Source: an uncultured Bacteroidales bacterium
GTDB taxonomy: Bacteria; Bacteroidota; Bacteroidia; Bacteroidales; UBA932
Length of the DNA stretch: 10,983 nt
NCBI GenBank assembly: GCA_945912085.1
Contig: CAMEBJ010000027.1
Coordinates: 1-10,983 of the forward strand
Reading direction: 5' to 3'
Part shown: piece by piece, positions 1 to 7,388 of the stretch
How positions within the stretch are numbered: position 1 is the stretch's first letter
Layout of the letters: each line of letters opens with the position of its first letter
Notes under the pieces: model-generated
Database searches by the model: none
Told to the model about the DNA's origin: nothing
The model's input: only the letters and a program-made list of their open reading frames with translations
Program-made: the position numbers and the translations under genes

Positions 1-1
1 C

Positions 2-97
2 GAGGACATAGAAGTCCTGGTGACCCTCGGAGCAGGAAACATAGACAGGTTCATACAACCCATAACCCAAATGCTTGAAGAACGACAGACGAAATGA
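2..97 (+). CDS. murC: UDP-N-acetylmuramate--L-alanine ligase, C-terminal end only (partial)
   Basis: This is the last 31 codons of a gene that begins before the window. The readable tail contains VLVTLGAGNIDRFIQPI, which matches the conserved GAG(D/N)I segment near the C-terminus of MurC. MurC adds L-alanine to UDP-N-acetylmuramic acid in the cytoplasm, the first amino-acid step of peptidoglycan precursor synthesis. The stop TGA overlaps the ftsQ start as ATGA (94-97), the usual sign of translational coupling. murC directly before ftsQ is the expected order in Bacteroidota division clusters, and this supports the call despite the short fragment. Another Mur ligase would be the alternative, but the GAGNI motif and the position favour MurC. 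Confidence 0.82.
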   Translation, partial: EDIEVLVTLGAGNIDRFIQPITQMLEERQTK

Positions 98-876
98 AGA
101 ACTTGACCCGACATATCCTCACCTGGGTGTTCGCAGCCCTGTTTTCCGCTTACCTTGTGGTGACCCTCACGGCAAGTGCATCCCAGAATGATGCCCTTCA
201 GTGCAAGGGGGTGCGGGTCATTGTCAGGGACAGCGCAAGAATCAGTTTCGTGACATCGAAGCAGGTGAAAGGCTACATTGAGAAAGAGATGAGCGGAATC
301 TGCGGAATGCCCTGCCGGGAGATTGACCTCTGCGCCATCGAACAGCTCATTGACGGGAAAAGCGCCGTTCTCAAGAGTGAAGCCTTCTTCACAAAGGACG
401 GGATGCTGAACGTGAAAGTGATTCAGAGAGAGCCTTTTGTAAGGTTTCAGAACGGAGAGGACGGTTTCTACGCAGACAGGGACGGCTACATTTTCCCTCT
501 CCAGAAGAATTACACTGCACGGGTCCCGGTAGTGGACGGGTACATACCCGTCACGGGAGCAGCCGGATTCAAGGGAAGACCCGCAAAGGAATCCGAGGCT
601 CAATGGCTGGACGGTATGATTGATTTGCTGGACTTCATAAGGGAGGACAAGGTCTGGTCAAAGACCATAGTGCAGATCTCAATTGACCGGAACGGGGACC
701 TCATCCTCATTCCAGGACAGGGGAAGGAGCAATTCATCTTCGGAAAGCCGGACGAAATGGAGCAGAAGTTCGGAAGAATGGAGGAATATTACAAGGCTGT
801 GCGTCCTTCGAAGGAGGATGGATATTATTCAACTGTGAATGTAAAATATGACGGACAGATCATCTGCCGTCGTTAA
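94..876 (+). CDS. ftsQ: Cell division protein FtsQ
   Basis: A 260-residue bitopic membrane protein. A short basic N-terminus (MKNLTRH) is followed by one hydrophobic segment at about residues 8-29, then a periplasmic part. Residues 36-110 fit a POTRA domain, including SEAFFTKDGMLNVKVIQREPFVRF, close to the FtsQ pattern of G-L-V-V-QR-P-R. The following YADRDGYIFPL and RVPVVDGYIP fit the FtsQ beta domain. FtsQ links early and late divisome proteins at midcell. Overall identity is weak, as usual for FtsQ in this phylum, but the position between murC and ftsA makes the call firm. The start at 94 overlaps the murC stop. The periplasmic part holds five cysteines (37, 70, 74, 80, 258), which could allow disulfides; this is inference. 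Confidence 0.9.
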   Translation: MKNLTRHILTWVFAALFSAYLVVTLTASASQNDALQCKGVRVIVRDSARISFVTSKQVKGYIEKEMSGICGMPCREIDLCAIEQLIDGKSAVLKSEAFFTKDGMLNVKVIQREPFVRFQNGEDGFYADRDGYIFPLQKNYTARVPVVDGYIPVTGAAGFKGRPAKESEAQWLDGMIDLLDFIREDKVWSKTIVQISIDRNGDLILIPGQGKEQFIFGKPDEMEQKFGRMEEYYKAVRPSKEDGYYSTVNVKYDGQIICRR

Positions 877-881
877 AGGAG
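876..881 (+). promoter_or_regulatory. Strong ribosome binding site of ftsA
   Basis: AAGGAG begins on the last base of the ftsQ stop codon and lies 8 bases before the ATG at 890. It is only 2 bases before the ATG at 884 and lies downstream of the in-frame ATG at 848. It therefore selects 890 as the start of ftsA. No other gene here has such a clear Shine-Dalgarno sequence. Confidence 0.7.
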
Positions 882-889
882 ATATGAAT

Positions 890-2443
890 ATGGACGAAAG
901 ACATTTGGTGGCGGTTGACCTCGGTACATCAAAAATCGCCCTTACGGTAGCAAAGGTCGAAGGTGACAACACCCAGATTCTGTTCTACAGGGGAATCCCC
1001 TCGGACGGTATAAGGTACAGTTACGTTTCAAATCCGATGAGGGCGTCCCTTCCTGTGAAGAAGCTTCTGGAGGCTGCTTCCTCCGAGCTAGGCATTGAAA
1101 TCACACAGGTTGTCGTCGGAATGCCGAAATACGAAGTGAAGCAGGAAACGGCCAGCCTGAAAGTTCCACGTTCCGAGACCGAGTGCATCTCGAGGGAGGA
1201 AGTGGAGAATATGAGGAACTGCGCAGCGGATTCCTACCCTCTGAACGATCCCGAGTACGAAGCCCTGTTCGGCTCGGTTGCCCAGTCCTATTCCACCAAC
1301 GATGAATTCCAGCTGGTCGAAGAAGACATCATCGGAATGGCCAGTTCGCAGGTGGAGGGAAATTTCAAGCTGTTCATCGGCCGCAAAAGTGCGCTGACGA
1401 ACATAGAGCGAACTTTCAAGAATGCAGGGGTCTGCATCGCAAGAAAGTATTTCACACCGGATTCCACGGCAAGGGCTGTACTGCACAGTTCCGAGATGGA
1501 GAACGGAGTGGCACTCATTGACCTTGGTGCCGGAGCGACTTCAGTCTCCGTCTATTACGGAGGGATAATGAGGCATTATGCTTCCATCCCATTCGGAGGA
1601 CGGGCAATCACGCACGACATACAGTCTGAAGCATCCATCTCCGAAAGACTCGCTGAGAACATCAAGCTCGCTTTCGGAGCCTGCATGCCGGACAAACTAC
1701 TGAGTATGAGCGAGAAGACCATTCAGATTGACAGCGGCGGAGCAGCTCCTGCGAAACATCTGAACGTGAAATACCTTTCTGAAATCATCACCGCCCGCGA
1801 GGAGGAGATTGTGGAGGCAATGCTCTACGAGATTGAATGCAGCGGCTTTGCCGACAACCTGAAAAGCGGGATAGTCATCACCGGAGGAGGTGCGGCAATG
1901 GCAAACATCGCCAACCTCATCAAGGAAATGTCAGGCTACAATGTGCGCACCGGCTACCCGATCCGTTTCTTCGCATCGGACGGATGTGAGGGTTGCAACG
2001 ACACGGGAGCCGCCACATCCATCGGAATGATTCTGACGGCAAAGAACGAAAAAGGCCTGAACTGCACCGCTCCGGCCGAAACAGGGACTATGGATGACGA
2101 GACCGGAAAAGATGCCACGATTCAGGAATTGGGGATTGGAGAGACTTCGAAAACTGATGCAATCGGCTCGGATACAGACGTTTCCCCGAAGAAGGACATT
2201 TCCGGGACCTTGGGAGTAAATGCAGAGGGAAAAGGCACAAGCGGCACTTTGGAAGGCTTTGAAATCTCTGAAGAGGAGAGGAGGAAAGCGGAAAAGGAAC
2301 AAAAACACAGAAAGAAAGAGAAAAAGGATAGGAGCATCGGCACCTGGTTCAAACAGATGGGCAACTCCTTCACCGAAGTGACCGGAAACCTCTACAAGGC
2401 CGTTTCCGACGAAATCACAAGACAGAACGAAGAGGAAGTTTAG
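890..2443 (+). CDS. ftsA: Cell division protein FtsA (actin-like membrane tether of the Z ring)
   Basis: With the start at 890 the protein has 517 residues. The frame is open upstream to an ATG at 848, but that would overlap ftsQ and lacks a ribosome site. It is an ASKHA ATPase: phosphate-1 motif VAVDLGTSK (about 7-15), phosphate-2 motif LIDLGAGATSV (Asp211) and adenosine motif VITGGGAAM (Gly332-334). Between the first two motifs lies the FtsA-specific 1C region in place of the actin 1B subdomain. The actin-like core ends near residue 390. A roughly 70-residue acidic, Ser/Thr/Gly-rich linker follows, then a Glu/Lys/Arg-rich helical stretch (461-481) and a C-terminal amphipathic helix near 483-503 (IGTWFKQMGNSF...), the usual membrane-targeting sequence. 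FtsA anchors FtsZ to the inner membrane and recruits late division proteins. It lies 13 bases after ftsQ and 12 before ftsZ. DnaK-like or MreB-like relatives are excluded by context and motifs. Confidence 0.95.
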   Translation: MDERHLVAVDLGTSKIALTVAKVEGDNTQILFYRGIPSDGIRYSYVSNPMRASLPVKKLLEAASSELGIEITQVVVGMPKYEVKQETASLKVPRSETECISREEVENMRNCAADSYPLNDPEYEALFGSVAQSYSTNDEFQLVEEDIIGMASSQVEGNFKLFIGRKSALTNIERTFKNAGVCIARKYFTPDSTARAVLHSSEMENGVALIDLGAGATSVSVYYGGIMRHYASIPFGGRAITHDIQSEASISERLAENIKLAFGACMPDKLLSMSEKTIQIDSGGAAPAKHLNVKYLSEIITAREEEIVEAMLYEIECSGFADNLKSGIVITGGGAAMANIANLIKEMSGYNVRTGYPIRFFASDGCEGCNDTGAATSIGMILTAKNEKGLNCTAPAETGTMDDETGKDATIQELGIGETSKTDAIGSDTDVSPKKDISGTLGVNAEGKGTSGTLEGFEISEEERRKAEKEQKHRKKEKKDRSIGTWFKQMGNSFTEVTGNLYKAVSDEITRQNEEEV

Positions 2444-2455
2444 CTTTACAGGATT

Positions 2456-3730
2456 ATGGAACATCAGAATATATGCAACAATATGTTGATTCCGACAGAC
2501 TGGGCACCGGAAGATTCGATGATCAAGGTAATAGGTGTCGGAGGAGGTGGCTGCAATGCAGTCACATATATGTACAACAAGGAGATTCAGGGTTGTACCT
2601 TCATAGTGTGCAACACTGATGCCCAGGCCCTGCAGAAAAGCAACGTGCCGGTCAAGGTGCAGATGGGAACGGGACTTCTCGGAGCGGGAACCGATCCTGT
2701 CAAAGGCCGCAATGCAGCCATCGAGAGTCAGGAACTCATTGAGGAGAAAGTCCTTGACAGCAACACCAGGATGCTTTTCATCACTGCGGGCATGGGCGGA
2801 GGAACCGGAACGGGAGCAGCTCCTGTCATAGCAAACCTCGCCAAGAAAAAGGGAATCCTGACGGTTGCGGTTGTAACCATCCCGTTCAAGAACGAGGGCA
2901 ACGAGGCCCTGTCAAAAGCCATCGACGGAATCCACGAGCTGGAGAAGAACGTGGACAGCCTTCTGATAATCAACAACGAGAAGCTCTACGACTATTACGG
3001 CGACATGCTTGCCCACGAAGCCTTCCCGAAGGCAAATGAGATTCTATCCAAGGCTGTGGGAGGCATTGTGGAAATCATCCAGAAGCCGGGCTACATCAAT
3101 GTGGATTTTGAAGATGTCAAGACGATGATGAAATCCAGCGGGATGGCCCTGATGGGATGCGGAAGCGGAACCGGGGAGACAAGGCTTGAGGATGCAGTCA
3201 GGCAGGCGATGGAGTCCCCGCTTCTGAACGACTTCGACCTGAAGACCTCCAAGAATGTGCTGGTGAACATCACAGCGGGAAAGAACAAGAACGGCCTGCT
3301 GATGAAGGATCTGAACAAAATCAACGAGCTGATCAACAACTACACCGGAAATGCCAACAATTTCAAAAGGGGCATCATCTGGGACGAGAACCCGCAGGTG
3401 GGGGACAAAATCAGCATCACCGTCATCGCCACAGGCTTCAAGATGAGCAGGTTGAGTGACATTACGGATGTTAACATCGGGAACCTCATCATAATCGGAA
3501 ACGACTTTGAATACAACAGCAGCGGCACCGCCGCAGGCATCGAAATCGAACTTCCGGAGGTGGAGCACATCAAAATCGGTTACAACACCGTCTCCAACAT
3601 CCGCAAATTCAATTTTGCAAACAGGGAGAAACCGGCAATGTGCATCAACCACGGCCAGGACTTCTCACAGATTGAGAATATCCCGGCAATCAGGCGCAAT
3701 GCCGGACGTCACCGCCAGGAAGAAAAATAG
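2456..3730 (+). CDS. ftsZ: Cell division GTPase FtsZ
   Basis: A 424-residue tubulin-like GTPase that polymerises into the cytokinetic ring at midcell. VIGVGGGGCNAV (25-36) starts the nucleotide-binding fold. The tubulin signature AGMGGGTGTGAAP spans 111-123. The T7 loop NVDFEDV (215-221) carries the two catalytic aspartates (217, 220) that complete the GTPase site of the neighbouring subunit. The core ends near ITVIATGFKM (321-330). A linker of about 70 residues leads to IENIPAIRRNA (406-416), which resembles the conserved C-terminal peptide (DIPAFLR in E. coli) that binds FtsA and other partners. A basic tail, GRHRQEEK, ends the protein. The linker is less low-complexity than usual and contains hydrophobic runs such as IGNLIIIG. 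Start 2456 is 12 bases after ftsA with only a weak ribosome site. An in-frame ATG at 2483 is a less likely start. Confidence 0.97.
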   Translation: MEHQNICNNMLIPTDWAPEDSMIKVIGVGGGGCNAVTYMYNKEIQGCTFIVCNTDAQALQKSNVPVKVQMGTGLLGAGTDPVKGRNAAIESQELIEEKVLDSNTRMLFITAGMGGGTGTGAAPVIANLAKKKGILTVAVVTIPFKNEGNEALSKAIDGIHELEKNVDSLLIINNEKLYDYYGDMLAHEAFPKANEILSKAVGGIVEIIQKPGYINVDFEDVKTMMKSSGMALMGCGSGTGETRLEDAVRQAMESPLLNDFDLKTSKNVLVNITAGKNKNGLLMKDLNKINELINNYTGNANNFKRGIIWDENPQVGDKISITVIATGFKMSRLSDITDVNIGNLIIIGNDFEYNSSGTAAGIEIELPEVEHIKIGYNTVSNIRKFNFANREKPAMCINHGQDFSQIENIPAIRRNAGRHRQEEK

Positions 3731-3758
3731 TCAGCCAGGACTGCCAACACCCAATGCT

Positions 3759-6700
3759 ATGCCCAAACGGATAATGGCGGCTCTTCTCGCCGTTCTGACA
3801 ACAGTTCAAGGATTCAGTACCGACTTCAGCAAAGGAATCGGCAAATATCCCGGGAGGCCTTGCGAGAACACTGCCCCGATGCTTGTCAAAGACGGGATTT
3901 ACCGCAATGTGGCACGCGGCAGGCAGGCCTTCCATTCTTCCGCCCACGACTACAATCTGACGGCCCAGCTGGTGACCGACGGCATTGTCGAGAAATCGGG
4001 GCCTGCCTGGCTGGAGGTTTCGACCAAAGAGGGGATGCTTTCTTCAAGGGAAAGGGAGTGGTCCATCGACGGAGGTCCCTACTCCAAAAATGTCTTCTTC
4101 GGCAGCGAAAATTTCCTGCGCTATGACTGGACGGGAATGAGCGTCAGGGCGGACAGGATTCTGTTGTCAGGGAATGTGGCCTACCGCGAGGAACTCTCCG
4201 ACGGAACCTACTCCGTCAATGTTCTAGTTTCAGATGACGGGAAGACCTGGATTCAGGCCGGCTCAACCCGGGGGAAAGACCTTCCGGGCAGGGCTATGTC
4301 CAGAAAAGTGAATAGCGACCCGAACAAGCAGACCGATGAAGTGAAACTTCCTGCAAGGACTTTCCTTTTCGACATTCCACTGTCAGTCAGCGGGTTCAGC
4401 CATCTGAAAATAGAGTTTTCGATGAAAGGGGCCGCCTGGTGGAGCATCGCAGAGACGCAGTTCCAGAGGGGAATGGAGATTGAGAGGAACATTCTCCCTT
4501 CCTTTGAGTTCCACAGTGCCTGGATGAGCGCATCCGGGGCAGAGGAATGGGTGTACGTAGATTTGGGGACATCCCTTGATTTTGACAAGGTCCGCCTTCA
4601 CTGGATTGAAAAGGCGGTCAGGGGAGAGATTCAGGTCTCTCAGGATGCATCGGTCTGGGAGAAGATTGCTGACCTGCCCTCGGGCAGGAAACTCACAGAC
4701 GAGGTAAGCTGCAGCGGCACAGGAAGATATGTCAGGATTCTGATGACTCGTCCGGGAAAATCCGGCAGATATGTACTGAGCGAGCTTGAAGTCTTCGGAC
4801 GCGGGGGGCTGGTCGCTGAACCAGTCGGAGTGAAGGGTTGGCAGAATGGTAAATATTTCCTTGACGGAGGGAACTGGCATCTTGAGAGGGATTCATCTTT
4901 CGAAGGGACTGAGGTCAGTTCCGAAGGCTTTGACGACACATCCTGGACAGTGGCTACAGTGCCGGGAAGCGTGCTGACAAGTTTCGTGAACACCGAGGCG
5001 GTCCCGGATCCGAACTATTCCGACAATATATTCAATATTTCCGAATCCTATTTCCTCAGCGACTTCTGGTACCGGACGACCTTCGAATGGAAGAAGACCT
5101 CCGAGGAAAGGACCTTCCTCAATTTCGACGGAATCAACTGGAAGGCAGAGGTTTACCTCAACGGGAAGAGGATTGGCAGGATTGACGGAGCCTTCATCCG
5201 AGGAAGGTTCGACATCACCGGGCAAGTGAACGAGGGACAGAATGTCCTTGCAGTGAAAATCATCAGAAACGCCCATCCGGGGGCGGTCAAGGAGAAGAAC
5301 GAGATGAACACCGACATCAACGGCGGGCTTCTGGGACTTGACAATCCGACCTTTCATTCGAACATAGGCTGGGACTGGATAAGCACCGTCAGGGGAAGAA
5401 ACATCGGAATATGGAACAATGTTTTCCTCACCTGGGAGAAAGCCGTCTCCCTCTCGGACCCGCTTGTGAGCACGCATATTTGCGGGGGACGTCCGAGCAT
5501 CACTCCAGAAGTTGTGGTCAGGAGCAACTCCTCTGAGGATGTCACCGGCATTCTGAGAGGATGGATTGGTGAAATACTTTTCGAGAAAGAAATCACGGTC
5601 AGGGGCGGCGAGGTCCGCAGGGAGAGTTTCCTTCCTGAGGAATTCAGTCAGTTGAAGGACTGCGACCTGGAACTTTGGTGGCCGAACGGCTACGGAGAGG
5701 CGGTGCTGCACGACGCAGGTTTCGAATTCATCGTCTCCGGGCGCAGCCTCTGCACAACAGACTACAAGGCCGGTCTGCGCGAGGTGACTTTTTCCGGTCT
5801 GGACAATGCCCTGCAACTTTTTGTCAACGGACAAAGGGTCGTTCCCCTCGGGGGCAACTGGGGCTTCAGCGAGCAGAATCTGAATTTCCGCGCAAGGGAA
5901 TACGACATCGCTGTCGGCTACCACAAGCAGATGAATTTCAATATGATCCGCAACTGGGTCGGCCAGACCGGCGACGAAGAGTTCTACCAGGCCTGTGACC
6001 GCCACGGGATTATGGTCTGGCAGGATTTCTGGCTTGCGAATCCCTACGACGGACCCGACCCTTCCGATGAGGGGATGTTCCTGAAAAATGCCTCCGACTA
6101 TGTCAGCCGCATACGCAGACACCCTTCGGTTGTCCTCTATTGCGGACGCAATGAGGGTTTCCCTCCGCAGACCATTGACAACGCCCTGCGAGGGTATGTC
6201 AGTGACCTGCATCCTGGACTCCCCTACATCTCCAGTTCTGCGGACGGCTGTGTCAGCGGCCACGGGCCTTACTGCCTCCACCCTGCCGAATACTATTTCT
6301 CCCACCAGAGCGGTAAACTGCACACCGAAAGAGGGATGCCGAACGTGATGAACATAGAAAGCCTCTCCAGGATGCTGCGCCCGGAGGAAATCTGGCCTGC
6401 CGCAGATGCCTGGGGCAAGCACGATTTCACAAAGGCAGGGGCACAGAAAGGCGACACCTTCAACGCTATGCTGAAAGATGCCTTCGGGGAGCCTTCCGAT
6501 GCCGTGACCTTCACCGCCCTCGCCCAATGGCTGAACTATGACGGTTACAGGGCGATGTACGAGGGCGCCAACCTGGACCGCCAGGGACTTCTCATCTGGA
6601 TGAGCCACAGCTGCTGGCCGAGCCTGACTTGGCAGACCTACGACTATTACTTTGACCCCACGGCCGCCTTCTTCGGTTGCAAGAAAGCCTGTGAACCGAT

Positions 6701-7343
6701 TCATATTCAGTACAATGCTGCGACCCGCCAAATAGAAGCAGTCAACCGCACCGGAAAGAGTCTCAAGGGATTGAAAGCCTCGTGGGAAGTCCTGGACCTT
6801 TGCGGGAAAGCAGTCCTGAAGGGTGAATATGACCTTGAGCTGGGAGCCGACTCGACCCTCGCTTGCAGGGATGCCCTGATGCTGAATGACGGCGTTTCCT
6901 ACGGTCTGAAGGGAGCCTTTTTCCTCAGGCTTTCGCTTAGGGATGAAGGGAATATTGAATATTCCGGAAACACATATGTCCTTTCTGCGGAAGACGGCGA
7001 CCTGACAAGTCTGTATTCGCTTGAGAGCGTGCGTCCGGAAGTGGAAATGCAGTCCCTCCGGGCGGATGGAGCGGAGGCTGAAAGGTTTCTCACGCAGGTG
7101 GTCCTCAGGAACACCTCAAAGACACCTGCCCTTATGGTACGCCTCAACCTGAAAGGTTCCGACGGGGAGCAGATTCTGCCGGTTTCATATTCCGACAACT
7201 ACTTCCATCTGATGCCTGGTGAGAGCAGGACTGTGGAAGTGGGATGGGCAGGAGAAGATGCCAGAGGCTCCAGTCCTGTCATCGAGGTCACAGGGTTCAA
7301 TATTCCGATAGTCAGGGTTCAATATTCCGAAAATAATAATTGA
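3759..7343 (+). CDS. Exported glycoside hydrolase family 2 protein with discoidin-like modules (beta-mannosidase / exo-glucosaminidase type)
   Basis: A 1194-residue protein. The frame is open back to 3507, but that part overlaps ftsZ and looks like noise. At 3759 it gives a Sec signal peptide (MPKRIMAALLAVLTTVQG) without a lipobox, hence the chosen start; ATG 3774 is an alternative. Residues about 45-240 form a divergent discoidin-like module (VTDGIVEKSGPAW, VLVSDDGKTW). Residues 250-347 form a second F5/8 type C module (IQVSQDASVWEKI, GRYVRILM, LSELEVFG). The GH2 sugar-binding domain is about 365-555, followed by an Ig-like domain and a TIM barrel. GRNE supplies the acid/base Glu799 and HTERG the nucleophile Glu857. 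VWQDFWLANPYDGP and the C-terminal Ig domain with VSYSDNYFHLMPGE match the mannosidase/exo-glucosaminidase branch. As I recall, characterised exo-glucosaminidases have Asp at the acid/base place, so the substrate is unsettled. It likely trims glycan ends in the periplasm or outside. No SusC/SusD genes are visible nearby. Confidence 0.9.
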   Translation: MPKRIMAALLAVLTTVQGFSTDFSKGIGKYPGRPCENTAPMLVKDGIYRNVARGRQAFHSSAHDYNLTAQLVTDGIVEKSGPAWLEVSTKEGMLSSREREWSIDGGPYSKNVFFGSENFLRYDWTGMSVRADRILLSGNVAYREELSDGTYSVNVLVSDDGKTWIQAGSTRGKDLPGRAMSRKVNSDPNKQTDEVKLPARTFLFDIPLSVSGFSHLKIEFSMKGAAWWSIAETQFQRGMEIERNILPSFEFHSAWMSASGAEEWVYVDLGTSLDFDKVRLHWIEKAVRGEIQVSQDASVWEKIADLPSGRKLTDEVSCSGTGRYVRILMTRPGKSGRYVLSELEVFGRGGLVAEPVGVKGWQNGKYFLDGGNWHLERDSSFEGTEVSSEGFDDTSWTVATVPGSVLTSFVNTEAVPDPNYSDNIFNISESYFLSDFWYRTTFEWKKTSEERTFLNFDGINWKAEVYLNGKRIGRIDGAFIRGRFDITGQVNEGQNVLAVKIIRNAHPGAVKEKNEMNTDINGGLLGLDNPTFHSNIGWDWISTVRGRNIGIWNNVFLTWEKAVSLSDPLVSTHICGGRPSITPEVVVRSNSSEDVTGILRGWIGEILFEKEITVRGGEVRRESFLPEEFSQLKDCDLELWWPNGYGEAVLHDAGFEFIVSGRSLCTTDYKAGLREVTFSGLDNALQLFVNGQRVVPLGGNWGFSEQNLNFRAREYDIAVGYHKQMNFNMIRNWVGQTGDEEFYQACDRHGIMVWQDFWLANPYDGPDPSDEGMFLKNASDYVSRIRRHPSVVLYCGRNEGFPPQTIDNALRGYVSDLHPGLPYISSSADGCVSGHGPYCLHPAEYYFSHQSGKLHTERGMPNVMNIESLSRMLRPEEIWPAADAWGKHDFTKAGAQKGDTFNAMLKDAFGEPSDAVTFTALAQWLNYDGYRAMYEGANLDRQGLLIWMSHSCWPSLTWQTYDYYFDPTAAFFGCKKACEPIHIQYNAATRQIEAVNRTGKSLKGLKASWEVLDLCGKAVLKGEYDLELGADSTLACRDALMLNDGVSYGLKGAFFLRLSLRDEGNIEYSGNTYVLSAEDGDLTSLYSLESVRPEVEMQSLRADGAEAERFLTQVVLRNTSKTPALMVRLNLKGSDGEQILPVSYSDNYFHLMPGESRTVEVGWAGEDARGSSPVIEVTGFNIPIVRVQYSENNN
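6949..6965. repeat. Perfect 8-base inverted repeat inside the glycoside hydrolase gene
   Basis: GGAATATT, one central G, then AATATTCC. It encodes GNIEYSG in the C-terminal region of the hydrolase. A one-base loop cannot form a stable hairpin, so any role would be as a binding site in duplex DNA. It may well be chance in an A/T-rich patch. The half-site AATATTCC also occurs at 7299 and 7321, and its complement at 9467. Confidence 0.4.
7291..7330. repeat. Tandem direct repeat of 18 bases with 22-base period at the 3' end of the hydrolase gene
   Basis: CAGGGTTCAATATTCCGA occurs at 7291-7308 and again, without mismatch, at 7313-7330. The period of 22 is not a multiple of three, so the two copies are read in different frames (GFNIP, then VQYSE). 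This is the mark of a recent slippage or short tandem duplication. With only one copy, the same frame would read GFNIPKIIID and stop at 7345-7347, four bases after the present stop. The present tail IVRVQYSENNN is therefore probably a by-product of the duplication. It lies beyond the last recognisable domain, so activity is unlikely to be affected. Confidence 0.85.
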
Positions 7344-7370
7344 CTAAATACTTTCTTTATTGTAATTTTG
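7340..7370 (+). promoter_or_regulatory. Bacteroidota-type promoter before gltX
   Basis: TTG at 7340-7342 (-33 element), a spacer of 20 bases, then TAATTTTG at 7363-7370, a full match to the TAnnTTTG -7 element used by the Bacteroidota primary sigma factor. Transcription would start a few bases after 7370, giving a very short leader before the ATG at 7389. The TTG overlaps the TGA stop of the hydrolase gene. It probably drives gltX and rpiB. Confidence 0.6.
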
Positions 7371-7388
7371 CGCGCTAATTGATTTTTT

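Noticed and set aside
848..889. ftsA start at 848
   Set aside because: It overlaps ftsQ, has no ribosome site, and the added residues are not part of FtsA; AAGGAG at 876-881 points to 890.
3507..3758. Extension of the hydrolase frame back into ftsZ
   Set aside because: The extra 84 residues are Ser/Thr/Arg-rich noise overlapping ftsZ in another frame, and the ATG at 3759 gives a clean signal peptide that would otherwise be internal.
4893..6731. Long open frame of 612 codons on the minus strand across the glycoside hydrolase gene
   Set aside because: It lies wholly antisense to a gene with intact catalytic motifs, the translation resembles no family and lacks domain structure, and such shadow frames are common where the sense gene has GC-biased third positions.
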